64,000 bases of DNA, from assembly GCF_036013955.1 (NCBI RefSeq), contig NZ_CP107903.1, positions 682,001 through 746,000 of the forward strand, in the 5' to 3' direction. The notes beneath the pieces were generated by a model. That model saw only the letters and a list, made by a program, of their open reading frames with translations. It was not told where the DNA came from and made no database searches. This DNA comes from Streptomyces sp. NBC_00459 (GTDB taxonomy: Bacteria > Actinomycetota > Actinomycetes > Streptomycetales > Streptomycetaceae). Within the stretch, counting starts at the first letter, position 1; each line of letters starts with the position of its first letter. The translations under genes were made by a program, and so were the position numbers. Positions 16,769 to 25,912 of the stretch are shown in pieces.

Positions 16769-17809
16769 TCAGAGCCGCGCGGGCGCGGTGCTGCTGCGCA
16801 CCACGAGGTACGGCGTGGAGGCCATGACGACGGAGCGGTCGCGCCGTTTCTCGATCCGCTCCAGCAGCAGCCGGGCCGCGGTCTCGCCCATCATGGCGCC
16901 CGCCTGGTCGACACTGGTCAGGCTCACCGGAGCGAGCGCCGCCACTGAGGTGTTGTTGTACCCGGCCAGCGAGAGGTCCTCGGGGATGCGCAGGCCGAGT
17001 TCGGCGGCGGCCCGGAAGACGCCGGTCGCGGCGACGTCGGCGCCGGCGAAGATCGCGGTGGGAGGACGTGTGGAGGTGAGCAACTCCATGGCGCCTCGGT
17101 AGCCGCCCTCGTCCGAGTAGCCCGAGTTCACGACCCGGGCCAGGTCGGACAGGCCGTGCCGGGCCATCGCCTCGCCGTAGGCGGCCCGGACATGGTGTTC
17201 CGGCCGTTGCTGCCACTGGGTGCCACGCACCGTCGGGTGCGACAGATGGGCGATGTCCCGGTGCCCCAGCCCGACCAGGTGGTCCACCACGAGATCGACG
17301 CCCAGCCCGTCCTGGTTGACCACACAGTCGTATGCCGGCGAGGGGTCGTGGTGGCCGAGCACCACCGTCGGCACGTCGGCCGCGATGCGCACCACCTCCG
17401 TGCGGGACACGGCGGGTGCGATCAGGATCAGGCCGTCCATCTGGCGGTCCACCATGGCGTGGATCAGCTTCGTCTGGTCGTCCATCTCGGCGGAGCCGCT
17501 GGAACCGATGAACACCGCGTACTCACTGTCCCGCAGCAGTGCGTCGACCCCCTCCAGGAGGTCTGCGTAGAAGGCGTTGCGGATGTTCGCCAGGAGAACG
17601 CCGATCGTGTAGGTGCGGCCCCGCATGCCCCGGGCGGCGGCGTGCGGCCGGTAACCCAGCTCGGCCATCGCCGCCTGCACGCGCTCACGCATCGCGGGGC
17701 TCACCCCGTAGGCGTTGGTCAGCACCTTCGACACGGCGGAGGTCGACACGCCCGCACTGCGCGCGACGTCGGCGATGGTCGCTCTCTTCGCGCCGCCCGT
17801 TGATCCCAT
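16769..17809 (-). CDS. LacI-family transcriptional regulator
   Basis: A 346-residue repressor. The DNA-binding domain ATIADVARSAGVSTSAVSKVLTNAYGVSP lies at residues about 9-38, with hinge helix RPHAAARGMRGRTYTIG. The periplasmic-binding-like domain follows (FIGSSGSAEMDDQTK, DGLILIAP, FAGADVAATGVFRAA, LTSVDQAGAMMGETAA). ATG 17809 places the HTH at the normal distance. It is divergent from a sugar-binding protein gene and is the likely repressor of that truncated transport unit; the close similarity in layout to the LacI at 28056 suggests related ligands. Confidence 0.92.
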   Translation of the reverse strand: MGSTGGAKRATIADVARSAGVSTSAVSKVLTNAYGVSPAMRERVQAAMAELGYRPHAAARGMRGRTYTIGVLLANIRNAFYADLLEGVDALLRDSEYAVFIGSSGSAEMDDQTKLIHAMVDRQMDGLILIAPAVSRTEVVRIAADVPTVVLGHHDPSPAYDCVVNQDGLGVDLVVDHLVGLGHRDIAHLSHPTVRGTQWQQRPEHHVRAAYGEAMARHGLSDLARVVNSGYSDEGGYRGAMELLTSTRPPTAIFAGADVAATGVFRAAAELGLRIPEDLSLAGYNNTSVAALAPVSLTSVDQAGAMMGETAARLLLERIEKRRDRSVVMASTPYLVVRSSTAPARL

Positions 17810-17929
17810 GAGGGTCCCCACCTCCGTTGCCCCGCGCCGCTCTGCCCCACGTCGGCGTTTCCGGAACGTTACTCGCAGATGACTTGACGGCTCCGGGCGG
17901 TTCGCCTCAATCTGTGGGGCATTCCCTTT

Positions 17930-17943
17930 GTGGCACGTTACAC
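17930..17943. promoter_or_regulatory. Candidate LacI operator between divergent genes
   Basis: GTGGCACGTTACAC is an imperfect dyad (5 of 7 pairs) with central ACGT in the 312-bp divergent region 17810-18121. A second related half, GGAACGTTAC, lies near 17862. The rest of the region shows no gene. Confidence 0.4.
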
Positions 17944-18121
17944 GAAAGGCCTCGCACAGCAGGCCGAGTCGACGGCCACATCGCAACACAGCGCGCCCGG
18001 ACTCGGTGAACGGCCGCGACGGAAGACGGACCGATCCGGCAGCGAGCCGCACCGCTCCCCGCCACCCTCTTGGCCAAACCACACCGAAACGATTCACCGA
18101 CGCTCGAGCGAAGGAACATCC

Positions 18122-19447
18122 ATGAGGTCAAGCACTCTCGTCAGGAGAAGGGCTGTGGTGGCCGCAGCCGCTGTGCTGCCGTTCGTGCTCGGCGCGTGCA
18201 GCGCGGGTTCGCTCGGTTCGTCGGAGGAGGACGGGGGTTCGATCTCGATCAAGCTGTTGGTCGACAACGCGCCCGACAACCTGAACGCGGCCAAGCAGCT
18301 GGCGAAGGACTTTGAGGTGAAAAACCCGAAGATCAGGGTGAGCGTCGAGACGCGTCCGGGCGGGACCGAGGGCGACAACCTCATCAAGACGCGGCTGCAG
18401 ACGGACAGCATGTCCGATGTCTTCGTCTACAACGTGGGATCACTGTTCCAGCAGATCGACCCGACGAAGACGCTCACGCCGATCACGAAGGACGCGTATG
18501 TCAGCAATCTCGACGCGTCGTTCCTCCCGCAGGTCACGGTGGGGGGCCAGACCTACGGTGTCCCGTTGGGCTCGGCTCTGGGCGGCGGTGTCCTCTACAA
18601 CAAGAAGGTCTACGCCAAGCTCGGTCTGACGGTGCCCAGGACCTGGGCGGACTTCATCGCCAACAGCGAGAAGATCAAGGCCGCCGGTATCGCACCGGTC
18701 ATCCAGACCTACCAGGACACCTGGACCTCCCAGCTTCTGGTCCTGGGGGACTTCCACAACGTGGCGGCGGCACGCCCGGGCTTCGTCAAGGACTACACAG
18801 CGAACAAGGCGAAGTTCGCCACCGACGCGAACGCGTTCAAGGGCTTCGAGCACCTGCAGCAGATCCACGACCTGAAGCTGCAGAACTCCGACTACGCGTC
18901 GGCCACGCTGGTCAAGGGCCTGCAGATGCTGGCCACCGGCAAGGGCGCCCAGTACCCGATGCTCTCCACCGTCATCGGCGCGATCAAGGCGAGCAACCCG
19001 GCCGAGCTCGACGACATCGGCTTCTTCGCGCTGCCGGGTGAGAACGCCGGCACCAACGGCCTGACGGCGTGGTTCCCCAACGCCCTCTACGTCCCCAGGA
19101 CCACTACCGGCGACAAGCTCGCCGCGGTCAAGAAGCTCCTCGCGTTCGCCGCGAGCCCGGCCGGCTGCACCGCGCAGGCCAAGGCGTCGACACCGACCGG
19201 CCCGTACCTGGTCAAGGGCTGCACCCTGCCGTCGGACGTGCCGACGATCACCAAGGACGTCGCCGCGTACTTCACCAGCGGTACCCAGAGCCCGGCCCTG
19301 GAGTTCCTCTCCCCGGTGAAGGGCCCCAGCCTGGACCAGATCAGCGTCCAGGTCGGCTCCGGCATCACCAGCGCGAAGACGGGCGCGTCCCAGTACGACA
19401 AGGACACCAAGAAGCAGGCCCAGCAACTTGGCCTGCGCGGCTGGTAG
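18122..19447 (+). CDS. Sugar ABC transporter substrate-binding lipoprotein
   Basis: A 441-residue family-1 solute-binding protein. The signal peptide RRRAVVAAAAVLPFVLGAC ends in a lipobox LGAC, so the mature protein is membrane-anchored at Cys near residue 25. A typical MalE-like body follows (KDFEVKNPKIRVSVE, TWADFIANSEKIKAAGI, GVLYNKKVYAKLGL-type hinge segment). GGAA precedes ATG 18122. Its permeases are not intact: only the first 29 codons of one follow at 19515, so the importer is probably defective or borrows permeases from elsewhere. Confidence 0.9.
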   Translation: MRSSTLVRRRAVVAAAAVLPFVLGACSAGSLGSSEEDGGSISIKLLVDNAPDNLNAAKQLAKDFEVKNPKIRVSVETRPGGTEGDNLIKTRLQTDSMSDVFVYNVGSLFQQIDPTKTLTPITKDAYVSNLDASFLPQVTVGGQTYGVPLGSALGGGVLYNKKVYAKLGLTVPRTWADFIANSEKIKAAGIAPVIQTYQDTWTSQLLVLGDFHNVAAARPGFVKDYTANKAKFATDANAFKGFEHLQQIHDLKLQNSDYASATLVKGLQMLATGKGAQYPMLSTVIGAIKASNPAELDDIGFFALPGENAGTNGLTAWFPNALYVPRTTTGDKLAAVKKLLAFAASPAGCTAQAKASTPTGPYLVKGCTLPSDVPTITKDVAAYFTSGTQSPALEFLSPVKGPSLDQISVQVGSGITSAKTGASQYDKDTKKQAQQLGLRGW

Positions 19448-19514
19448 GAAGCCCCGTCCATGCCTCCCCGCGTTCGGCAAGGGGTGCGGGGAGGCACCCG
19501 AGAGAGGTCGATCG

Positions 19515-19601
19515 ATGACCACGGTTGCACCGACCGGGCCGAAGCGGGCCGAGCAGCCGGAGGCGACGGCCAGGGCGGGCAGAGGCTGGCTCCTGCGTGT
19601 A
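19515..19601 (+). pseudogene. 5' stub of an ABC transporter permease gene
   Basis: ATG 19515 with GAGAGG upstream opens a frame beginning MTTVAPTGPKRAEQPEATAR and ending GWLLRV, a typical cytoplasmic N-terminus of a MalF-type permease just before its first membrane helix. Then the similarity ends, no membrane segment follows, and GH43 sequence begins. Two permease genes normally separate a binding protein from a downstream hydrolase, so a deletion probably removed them. Confidence 0.6.
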
Positions 19602-19632
19602 CCAACACCTCACCGATACAAAGGAGTTTCGT

Positions 19633-21063
19633 GTGACCAGTTCCCATGCAGAAGGCATCCTCCTGCGGATACACAGACGACGGCGCCGTCCCGTCCTCGC
19701 CGCAATGCTGGCCGCCACCCTGGCCGTTATCGGTCTGCTCGCGGCCGGTCGGGCGCAGGCGCTCAGCGGTGACGTCCGTATGCACGACCCGTCCGTCATC
19801 AAGGTGGGCAGCTGTTACTACGGTTTCTCCACCGGCTTCGAGAACGACTCGCTCAACCCCAGTGGCTCCATCACCGAGCGCAGGACATGTGACGCCACCG
19901 CGGCGACCGGCTGGACCAAGATCGGCAACGTCTGGGAGTCGACGCCGTCCTGGATCACCACCAAGCTCGGTGCGACCCCGCCGAACATCTGGGCACCCGA
20001 CATCAAGTACTTCAACGGCAAGTACCACCTGTACTACGCCGGTTCACGCTGGGGAACCTCGTACGCGGTGATGGGTCTCGCCACCGCGACCAACATCGAG
20101 GGCCCCTGGACCGACCAGGGCTTGGTCACCGACGTCAACTACCCCATCGACCCCAACGTCGACTGGGGACCGGACGGCCGGCTGTATGTGTCCTGGGGCT
20201 CATGGACCGGCTCCGGCACCTATATGCACGTCCTGGACGAGTCGACCGGCAAGCTGTCCACCAGCGACAACAACCTCTGGCACATCGCCGTCGACATCGA
20301 GAACCCCACGATCATTCTCAACGGCGGGTACTACTACCTCTTCGGCTCCAAGGGCCTGTGCTGCAGCGGAACCAACAGCACCTACTACACGGTGGTCGGA
20401 CGGTCCACCAGCATCACCGGCCCCTACCTCGACCAGAGTGGCATCAACATGGCGTCCGGTGGCGGGACACCGGTGCTGGCGGGTGCGTATCCCAAGGTGG
20501 CGGCCGGGGGCGCGGACGCCTTCGACGACGGCACGTCGAAGTTCCTCGCCTACCACTACTACGACGGTGCCAACAACGGGCAGGAGTCCCTCGACATCCG
20601 CCAGGTCACCTTCGCGGGTGGCTGGCCCGTCCTCGCCGCGCCGCTGGGCTCCGCCAACAACCGCCTCCTGAACCGCAACAGCGCCAAGTGCGCGGACGTC
20701 TGGTTCGCGAGCACCGCCGACGGGGCAGCCGTCAACTCCGGGAACTGCAACGGCGGATCCAACCAGCAGTGGGCGCTGACCCCCTCCGGTTCGAACTACC
20801 GCCTGGTCAACGTCAACAGTGGCAAGTGCCTCGAAATCCCCGGTGGCTCCACTGCTGACGGTGCGACGACAGACCAATGGACCTGCGACGGCGGCACACA
20901 CCAACTCTGGCGCAAGACGTCGGTGATCGGCGCCTATGTCACCTTCACCAATGTCAACAGCGGTCTGTGCCTACAGGTCACCGGAGGGTCGACGGCCAAC
21001 GGAGTCGCTCTGAACCAGGCGAGCTGCAACACGGGCACGAACCAGCAGTGGCTCGTGGTCTGA
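19633..21063 (+). CDS. Secreted GH43 endo-arabinanase-like enzyme with ricin-type (CBM13) module
   Basis: A 476-residue secreted protein. The Sec signal (RRRRRPVLAAMLAATLAVIGL to RAQA) covers residues about 13-43. The GH43 five-bladed propeller follows: MHDPSVIKVGSCYYGFSTG with the general-base Asp, WAPDIKYFNGKYHLYYAGS with the second acidic residue, IDPNVDW and IENPTIILNGGYYYLFGS with the likely acid Glu. A C-terminal ricin-B lectin module (about 340-476) has three QxW repeats (NQQW, HQLW, NQQW). It probably cleaves alpha-1,5-arabinan. GTG 19633 is set by AAGGAG at 19621-19626. Being downstream of the binding protein, arabino-oligosaccharides are the likely transport substrate (inference). 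Confidence 0.9.
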   Translation: MTSSHAEGILLRIHRRRRRPVLAAMLAATLAVIGLLAAGRAQALSGDVRMHDPSVIKVGSCYYGFSTGFENDSLNPSGSITERRTCDATAATGWTKIGNVWESTPSWITTKLGATPPNIWAPDIKYFNGKYHLYYAGSRWGTSYAVMGLATATNIEGPWTDQGLVTDVNYPIDPNVDWGPDGRLYVSWGSWTGSGTYMHVLDESTGKLSTSDNNLWHIAVDIENPTIILNGGYYYLFGSKGLCCSGTNSTYYTVVGRSTSITGPYLDQSGINMASGGGTPVLAGAYPKVAAGGADAFDDGTSKFLAYHYYDGANNGQESLDIRQVTFAGGWPVLAAPLGSANNRLLNRNSAKCADVWFASTADGAAVNSGNCNGGSNQQWALTPSGSNYRLVNVNSGKCLEIPGGSTADGATTDQWTCDGGTHQLWRKTSVIGAYVTFTNVNSGLCLQVTGGSTANGVALNQASCNTGTNQQWLVV

Positions 21064-21071
21064 TGCTTCGC

Positions 21072-21107
21072 ACGCGTCTGCGGCGCCGGTCGGCGCCGCA
21101 GACGCGT
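21072..21107. terminator. 17-bp perfect inverted repeat between convergent genes
   Basis: Arms ACGCGTCTGCGGCGCCG (21072-21088) and its exact complement (21091-21107) lie between the convergent GH43 and GH78 stops, a strong bidirectional terminator stem. Confidence 0.85.
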
Positions 21108-21132
21108 CGCCCGTCCTGTCAGAACAAGTCCG

Positions 21133-24100
21133 TCAGCGCAGCCGGGCGGTCACGCGGTACCGGCCGGACGCCAGCCGGCAGGTGTACACCCCGTCGGTGT
21201 GACCGATGAAGCGCACGCCCTCCGCACGCGCCAGTGGTGCACGTCCTTCGCGGACCGAGTCGGCCGTCACCGCAGGAAGCCGGAGGGTCGCCTCGCTGTT
21301 CGCGGGCACCACCACGTCGTACACGAGGCCCCTGCCGCCGTCCGTGACCTGCCACTCGCTCCGGATCTCCCCGTACGGCGACTCGTACACCCCCAAGACC
21401 TGGGTGATCCCTCCCGTGGGATCGATGTGGGGTTGCAGCAGGAAGTGCCTGAAGCCGGGGCTCTCCGGGTCGCGGGCGATGCCGGCCATGTAGGCGTACA
21501 TCCACTCCATGATGGCGCCGTAGGCGTAGTGGTTGAAGGAGTTCATCCCGACCGGCCCGAACCCGTCCTCCTGCGAGTACGAGTTCCAGCGCTCCCAGAC
21601 CGTGGTGGCGCCGTTCTTCACCGAGAACAGCCAGGACGGCAGCGCGTCCTGGTGCAACAGCTTGTACGCCAGGTCGGCGCGGCCCTCGTCGGTGAGGACG
21701 GGGGCGAGGACGTTGACGCCCAGGAAGCCGACGGACAGCGTGTTCTCCGCGTACCGGACCCTGATGCTGCCGGGGTGCGCCGCCTTGTACGCGTCGTCGT
21801 TGCCGATGTTGTCCGCCAAGTGCCCGACGAGCACCCGACGTTGGGCCTCCGTCTCGTAGAAGCCCAGCTTCAGCACCCACAGCAGCGCTGTCTGGCTGTT
21901 GTCCTCCGTCTTCTGGTTCGGGTCGGAGCCCGGTTCGATCGGAGAGGCGTCGCCGAGGCTGGACCTGACCGTCACCGTGCCGCCGTCGGTGCTCAGGTAC
22001 TTGGTGATGAACGCCTGCCGGATGCGGGCGAAGCGCCGGTCGTACGCCGCCGCCTCCGCCGTCCTGCCGGTCGCGCGGGCCATCTGGGCCATCAGCCGGG
22101 TGCTGTAGCCGTAGTAGACGTCGCTCATCAGCTGGGCGCTGGTCTTCTGCGGCCCCAGCCAGTCGCCGGTGAGGGACCCCTGACCGGCGTAGGTGTCGCC
22201 GGTCTGCTGGTGGATCCAGTCCAGGTAGCGGGTCATCGCGGGCCAGTTGTCCCCGACGACGGTCGCGTCGCCGGTCATCTGCCACACGGTCCACGGCACG
22301 ATGACACCGGCGTCGGCCCAACCGCTGCCGCCGCCCGGGAAGTTGAACCGTCCCGTCGGGGCGAGTCCGGTGAACTGCGCCTTGTCCACACCGTAGATGG
22401 CCTGGGAGTCGACGACGGTGTCCTGGAAGTGGCTGAGGAAGACACCGGCGTCCACGTTGTACAGACCGGTCGTGGCGAAGACCTGGGTGTCGCCGGTCCA
22501 GCCGAGGCGTTCGTCGCGCTGGGGGCAGTCGGTGGGCACCCAGAGGTAGTTGCCGCGCTGACCCCAACGGATGTTGCTCATCAGCTGGTTGATGTCGGCG
22601 TCGTCGGTGGTGAGGGTGCCGGTCTCGCGGATCGCGGACGTGGCGACCCTGCCGGTCAGGCCGGTGATCGTGACGGTGTCCGTCGCGGTGACGGAGACGT
22701 AGCGGAAGCCGTAGAAGGTCAGGGAGTCCTGGTGGGTCTCGCCGTGCCGGTCGCCCTTCAGGACGTAGGTGCTGGTGGCCTTGGCGCTGCGGAGGTTCGC
22801 CCGGTAGAGGGAACCCGCCGGACCGTCCGCGCCCGCGCTGTCGTCGTTGAGTATCTCGCCGAACCTGAACTCGGCCCTGGCTCCGGCCGGTCCGCGCAGG
22901 CTGTAGCGGGCCACGCCGACCATGTTCTGGCCCAGGTCGAAGACGACGGTCTCACCCGCGCCGATCGTGACCGGGGCGGAGGCCGCCTTCGCGGGGTCGG
23001 TCACCGTCCGGGCGGGGTCGATGACGATCCGGCCCCGGCCGTTGCGGCTGCCGTCCTGTCCGGTCACCCCGGTGGCGACGGTGACCGACTCCGGTCGACG
23101 GTCCCACTGGGGCATGAAGCGTGCCGTCTCGCCCGGATAGGCGATCAGTCGCGAGTCCGGGAACCTGTCGTCGAAGGGGACTCGTTCCACGTCCGACCAG
23201 TCGGAGTCGTCGAATCCGTGCGCCGTCCAGCCCGGCAGCTCCCTGCGGGCGTCATAGGTCTGACCGTCGTAGATGTCGTCGGCGCGATAGGGGCCGTTGT
23301 CGGTGGCCTTCCAGCCGCCTCCCGGAGCGGTGACGACCGTCTGCGACGTTCCGTCGGCGTACCGGATCAGCAGCTTGGCCTTGACGGCGAGAGCGTTGCC
23401 GTCCGCCGAGTAGTACGTACTGCCTTCGGAGATACGGCCGTTGTACCAGCCGTTGCCCAGGACGACCGCGAGGGTGACGTCCGGCTCCCACGTCACGAGG
23501 CCGGTGACGTCGTACGTCATGTAGTTGACGCGCGCGTCGTAGTTCGTCGAGCCGGGCGGCAGCAACTCGATCGTGGAACCGTCGTCCTGCTCCACGGTCA
23601 CCTGCCTGCCGTTCACATAGGCGACGTACACCCCGAGTGCCGAGACGTACAGCCGCGCCTCACGGATCCGCGGGCGGTTCCTTCCGGGGCCGGCGCTCCT
23701 GAGGGCTTTCTCCTTCCGCAGCATCGGCGCCCCGGCCGAGTTGGGGGTCTTCCCCTTCATCCCGATCCACCGCGCGCCCTCCCAGCCGCCGACACCGTCG
23801 GTGCTCATGAGGCCGGTCTCGAAGAAGGAGGGGGACGCGGTGCCCACCAGCCGGTCTTCGGCGTCCCACACGGTGACGGTCCAGTGGTAACGGGTCGACG
23901 CGCGCAGCGACTTGCCCGCGTAGCGGACGGCCACCGAATCGGAGGTGCGGACCCGGCCGCTGTTCCAGAGGTCCGCCCGGGCGGCGGTCAGCTTCTCCGG
24001 GGAGCTCGCGACGAGAATCCGGTACGCCCCCTGGCTCCGCCCGCGCGCCGTCGACCGCATGCGCCAGCCGAAGCGTGGGCGGGAAGCGTCGACGCCCAGC

Positions 24101-24336
24101 GGATGTGCGCGGTGTTCCACGGTCAGTCCGAGCACTGCGCCACCCTCCCCACCGCGGGGCGCCTGCGCCGCCGCGCTCGTTCCACCTCCGACGACACCGG
24201 CCCCGAGCGACACGGCGCCGGCTGTCGCGGCCAGCACGGTGCGACGACGCACCGCCGTGCTGTCTGTGCGGGGAGACGTCGTCCCCGCACCGGCCTCGCG
24301 GTCGGCGCCGTCCGCGCTGTGTGCTTCCTGGCTCAC
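21133..24336 (-). CDS. Secreted GH78 alpha-L-rhamnosidase
   Basis: A 1067-residue family-78 enzyme that removes terminal L-rhamnose from glycans or glycosides. A Tat signal is clear: RRRTVLAATAGAVSLGAG. Domains in order are the N-terminal beta-sandwich (LGVDASRPRFGWRM, YRILVAS), the carbohydrate-binding-like region (RLYVSALGVYVAYVNGRQV, YDVTGLVT), then the (alpha/alpha)6 catalytic barrel with PTDCPQRDERLGWTGD, DAGVIVPWTVWQMTGD and the Glu-containing WERWNSYSQEDGFGPVGMNSFNHY region split across its motifs, and a C-terminal beta domain. GTG 24336 follows AAGAAGGA. It is the last gene of the importer operon 27735-21133. Confidence 0.93.
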   Translation of the reverse strand: MSQEAHSADGADREAGAGTTSPRTDSTAVRRRTVLAATAGAVSLGAGVVGGGTSAAAQAPRGGEGGAVLGLTVEHRAHPLGVDASRPRFGWRMRSTARGRSQGAYRILVASSPEKLTAARADLWNSGRVRTSDSVAVRYAGKSLRASTRYHWTVTVWDAEDRLVGTASPSFFETGLMSTDGVGGWEGARWIGMKGKTPNSAGAPMLRKEKALRSAGPGRNRPRIREARLYVSALGVYVAYVNGRQVTVEQDDGSTIELLPPGSTNYDARVNYMTYDVTGLVTWEPDVTLAVVLGNGWYNGRISEGSTYYSADGNALAVKAKLLIRYADGTSQTVVTAPGGGWKATDNGPYRADDIYDGQTYDARRELPGWTAHGFDDSDWSDVERVPFDDRFPDSRLIAYPGETARFMPQWDRRPESVTVATGVTGQDGSRNGRGRIVIDPARTVTDPAKAASAPVTIGAGETVVFDLGQNMVGVARYSLRGPAGARAEFRFGEILNDDSAGADGPAGSLYRANLRSAKATSTYVLKGDRHGETHQDSLTFYGFRYVSVTATDTVTITGLTGRVATSAIRETGTLTTDDADINQLMSNIRWGQRGNYLWVPTDCPQRDERLGWTGDTQVFATTGLYNVDAGVFLSHFQDTVVDSQAIYGVDKAQFTGLAPTGRFNFPGGGSGWADAGVIVPWTVWQMTGDATVVGDNWPAMTRYLDWIHQQTGDTYAGQGSLTGDWLGPQKTSAQLMSDVYYGYSTRLMAQMARATGRTAEAAAYDRRFARIRQAFITKYLSTDGGTVTVRSSLGDASPIEPGSDPNQKTEDNSQTALLWVLKLGFYETEAQRRVLVGHLADNIGNDDAYKAAHPGSIRVRYAENTLSVGFLGVNVLAPVLTDEGRADLAYKLLHQDALPSWLFSVKNGATTVWERWNSYSQEDGFGPVGMNSFNHYAYGAIMEWMYAYMAGIARDPESPGFRHFLLQPHIDPTGGITQVLGVYESPYGEIRSEWQVTDGGRGLVYDVVVPANSEATLRLPAVTADSVREGRAPLARAEGVRFIGHTDGVYTCRLASGRYRVTARLR

Positions 24337-24570
24337 GTCTACGTCCTTCTTCCGGTTGTACGGGAGTCGGTCAGGGGTGCGCGCACAGTGAACGTGCGGC
24401 TCCCCGAGCCGACGGTGTGGGGGGCAAGGCAACCCGCGGGCCAAGGGTCTTCAGGAACTCGGGGCCGGCGGTGGTGGGTGCCGTGAAGCAGCCGTGGTCC
24501 GGGCTGGTGTCCTCCTGGAGGGCACCCCCGTAGGACGTCGTCACGCCCGCCTCCGGCCTACGGCGTGATG

Positions 24571-25851
24571 TCAGCTTCCGGCCTTGTAGTCGGTGTCCAT
24601 CTCGGCGAGAAGCCTCTTGGGGGTGGACTGGTCGCTGAAGATCTCCTGGAGACCGCTGAGCATGGTCTGCTGGACCTTGGCGTTGGGCCAGAGCTGGTCC
24701 ATGAACGGCACGGTCCGGCCGGCCCCGATGAACCGGGACAGTTCGGCCAGCGACGGGTTCGGGGCGAAGCCCGTGCCGGGCAGGGAGGGCAGGCCGCCCT
24801 GTTTCTTGACGAACAGGTTCATGCCCTCCGGGGACATCACGAAGTCCACGAACTTCAGGGCGAGTTCCTCGTTCCTCGCCTTGGCGTTGACGCCGTAGCC
24901 GGCGCCCGCGGCAGCCGGTATGAGGGTCTCCGACGGATCGTCGGTGGCGGGCAGCGCCCGGAGCGTGAACGTGCCCTTCGGGTTCTTCTGCTCCAGGAGG
25001 GCGATCACCCAGTTTCCCTGGATGATGCCGAGCGTCTTGCCCGTTGCCGCGAGACCTTGACTGGCTTCGTAGTTGGTTCCCAGGGGGTCCTTCTGGAAGC
25101 AGCCCGTCTTCTCCATCGTCATGTACTTGTCGAGGGCGGTCAGCCACGGTGAGCCGGCGAAGTCGGCCTGCCCCGCCTGCATCTTCTTGTCGAAGTCGCG
25201 GTCGTCGCCGTAGACGGTCGTGGCGACCAGCGCGTACAGGGCCAGTTGGGTCACCCAGTTGTCCTGGTTGCCCAAGGCGAAGGCGGGGGTTCCCCCGGCC
25301 TTCGCGGCCCGGCAGAAGGCGAGCAGCTTCGTCCAGGTGTCCGGAGGAGTGAGGCCGGCGTTCGCCATGGCCTGCTCGTTGTAGACCGCGCCTATGCCGT
25401 TCTGCCCGAAGACCGCCGTGTAGGTCTTCCCCTGGTACTGGGCGACGCTCTTGATCGCCTCGGGCATCCTGGCGGCCCACGGCCGGTCCGAAAGGTCGCG
25501 CAGATACCCGGGCTCGGCCAGGACGTACGTGGCACCCGGGTTGCCGTTGCCGGGCCAGACCGACATCACGTCGGGTGCTGTGCCCGAGGACAGCTGGGTG
25601 CGGATCTGCTGCTGGTACTGGTCGGCGCCGCTGGTGGTGTAGCGGACCTTGACACCCGGGTTGGCCTTCTCGAACGCCTTGACGACGTCCTCGACCGAGC
25701 CTTGGTCGATCGATGCGAGCGTCAGGGTTCTTGAACCACCCGAGCCGCCCGAGCCGCCGCCGGAGCCCGCTTCGGTGCCGCCACCGCACGCGGCCAGCAC
25801 GGCCATGGAGGTCGCCGCGGCGACCAGGATCGGGAGTGTGCGTGTCTTCAT
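24571..25851 (-). CDS. Sugar ABC transporter substrate-binding lipoprotein
   Basis: A 426-residue family-1 binding protein. The signal peptide MKTRTLPILVAAATSMAVLA with lipobox LAAC places the anchor Cys near residue 22. A Gly/Ser-rich linker (GSGGGSGGSGG) follows, then the binding fold (VEDVVKAFEKANPGVKVRY, GIGAVYNEQAMANAGLTPPDTWTK). It lies 61 nt after the MalG-type permease and before the rhamnosidase gene; rhamnose-containing oligosaccharides are the probable ligand by context. Confidence 0.92.
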   Translation of the reverse strand: MKTRTLPILVAAATSMAVLAACGGGTEAGSGGGSGGSGGSRTLTLASIDQGSVEDVVKAFEKANPGVKVRYTTSGADQYQQQIRTQLSSGTAPDVMSVWPGNGNPGATYVLAEPGYLRDLSDRPWAARMPEAIKSVAQYQGKTYTAVFGQNGIGAVYNEQAMANAGLTPPDTWTKLLAFCRAAKAGGTPAFALGNQDNWVTQLALYALVATTVYGDDRDFDKKMQAGQADFAGSPWLTALDKYMTMEKTGCFQKDPLGTNYEASQGLAATGKTLGIIQGNWVIALLEQKNPKGTFTLRALPATDDPSETLIPAAAGAGYGVNAKARNEELALKFVDFVMSPEGMNLFVKKQGGLPSLPGTGFAPNPSLAELSRFIGAGRTVPFMDQLWPNAKVQQTMLSGLQEIFSDQSTPKRLLAEMDTDYKAGS

Positions 25852-25912
25852 GATGTCCTTCTCGGGGGAAGAGCCACCGGGCATGAGGATGCAGGTCGGT
25901 CGGGCGTCGGGG

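Noticed and set aside
21199..24486. A 1095-codon open frame on the plus strand
   Set aside because: It is the antisense shadow of the GH78 gene, and its product is Arg/Val/Gly-rich with no domain; the minus-strand frame carries clear rhamnosidase motifs.
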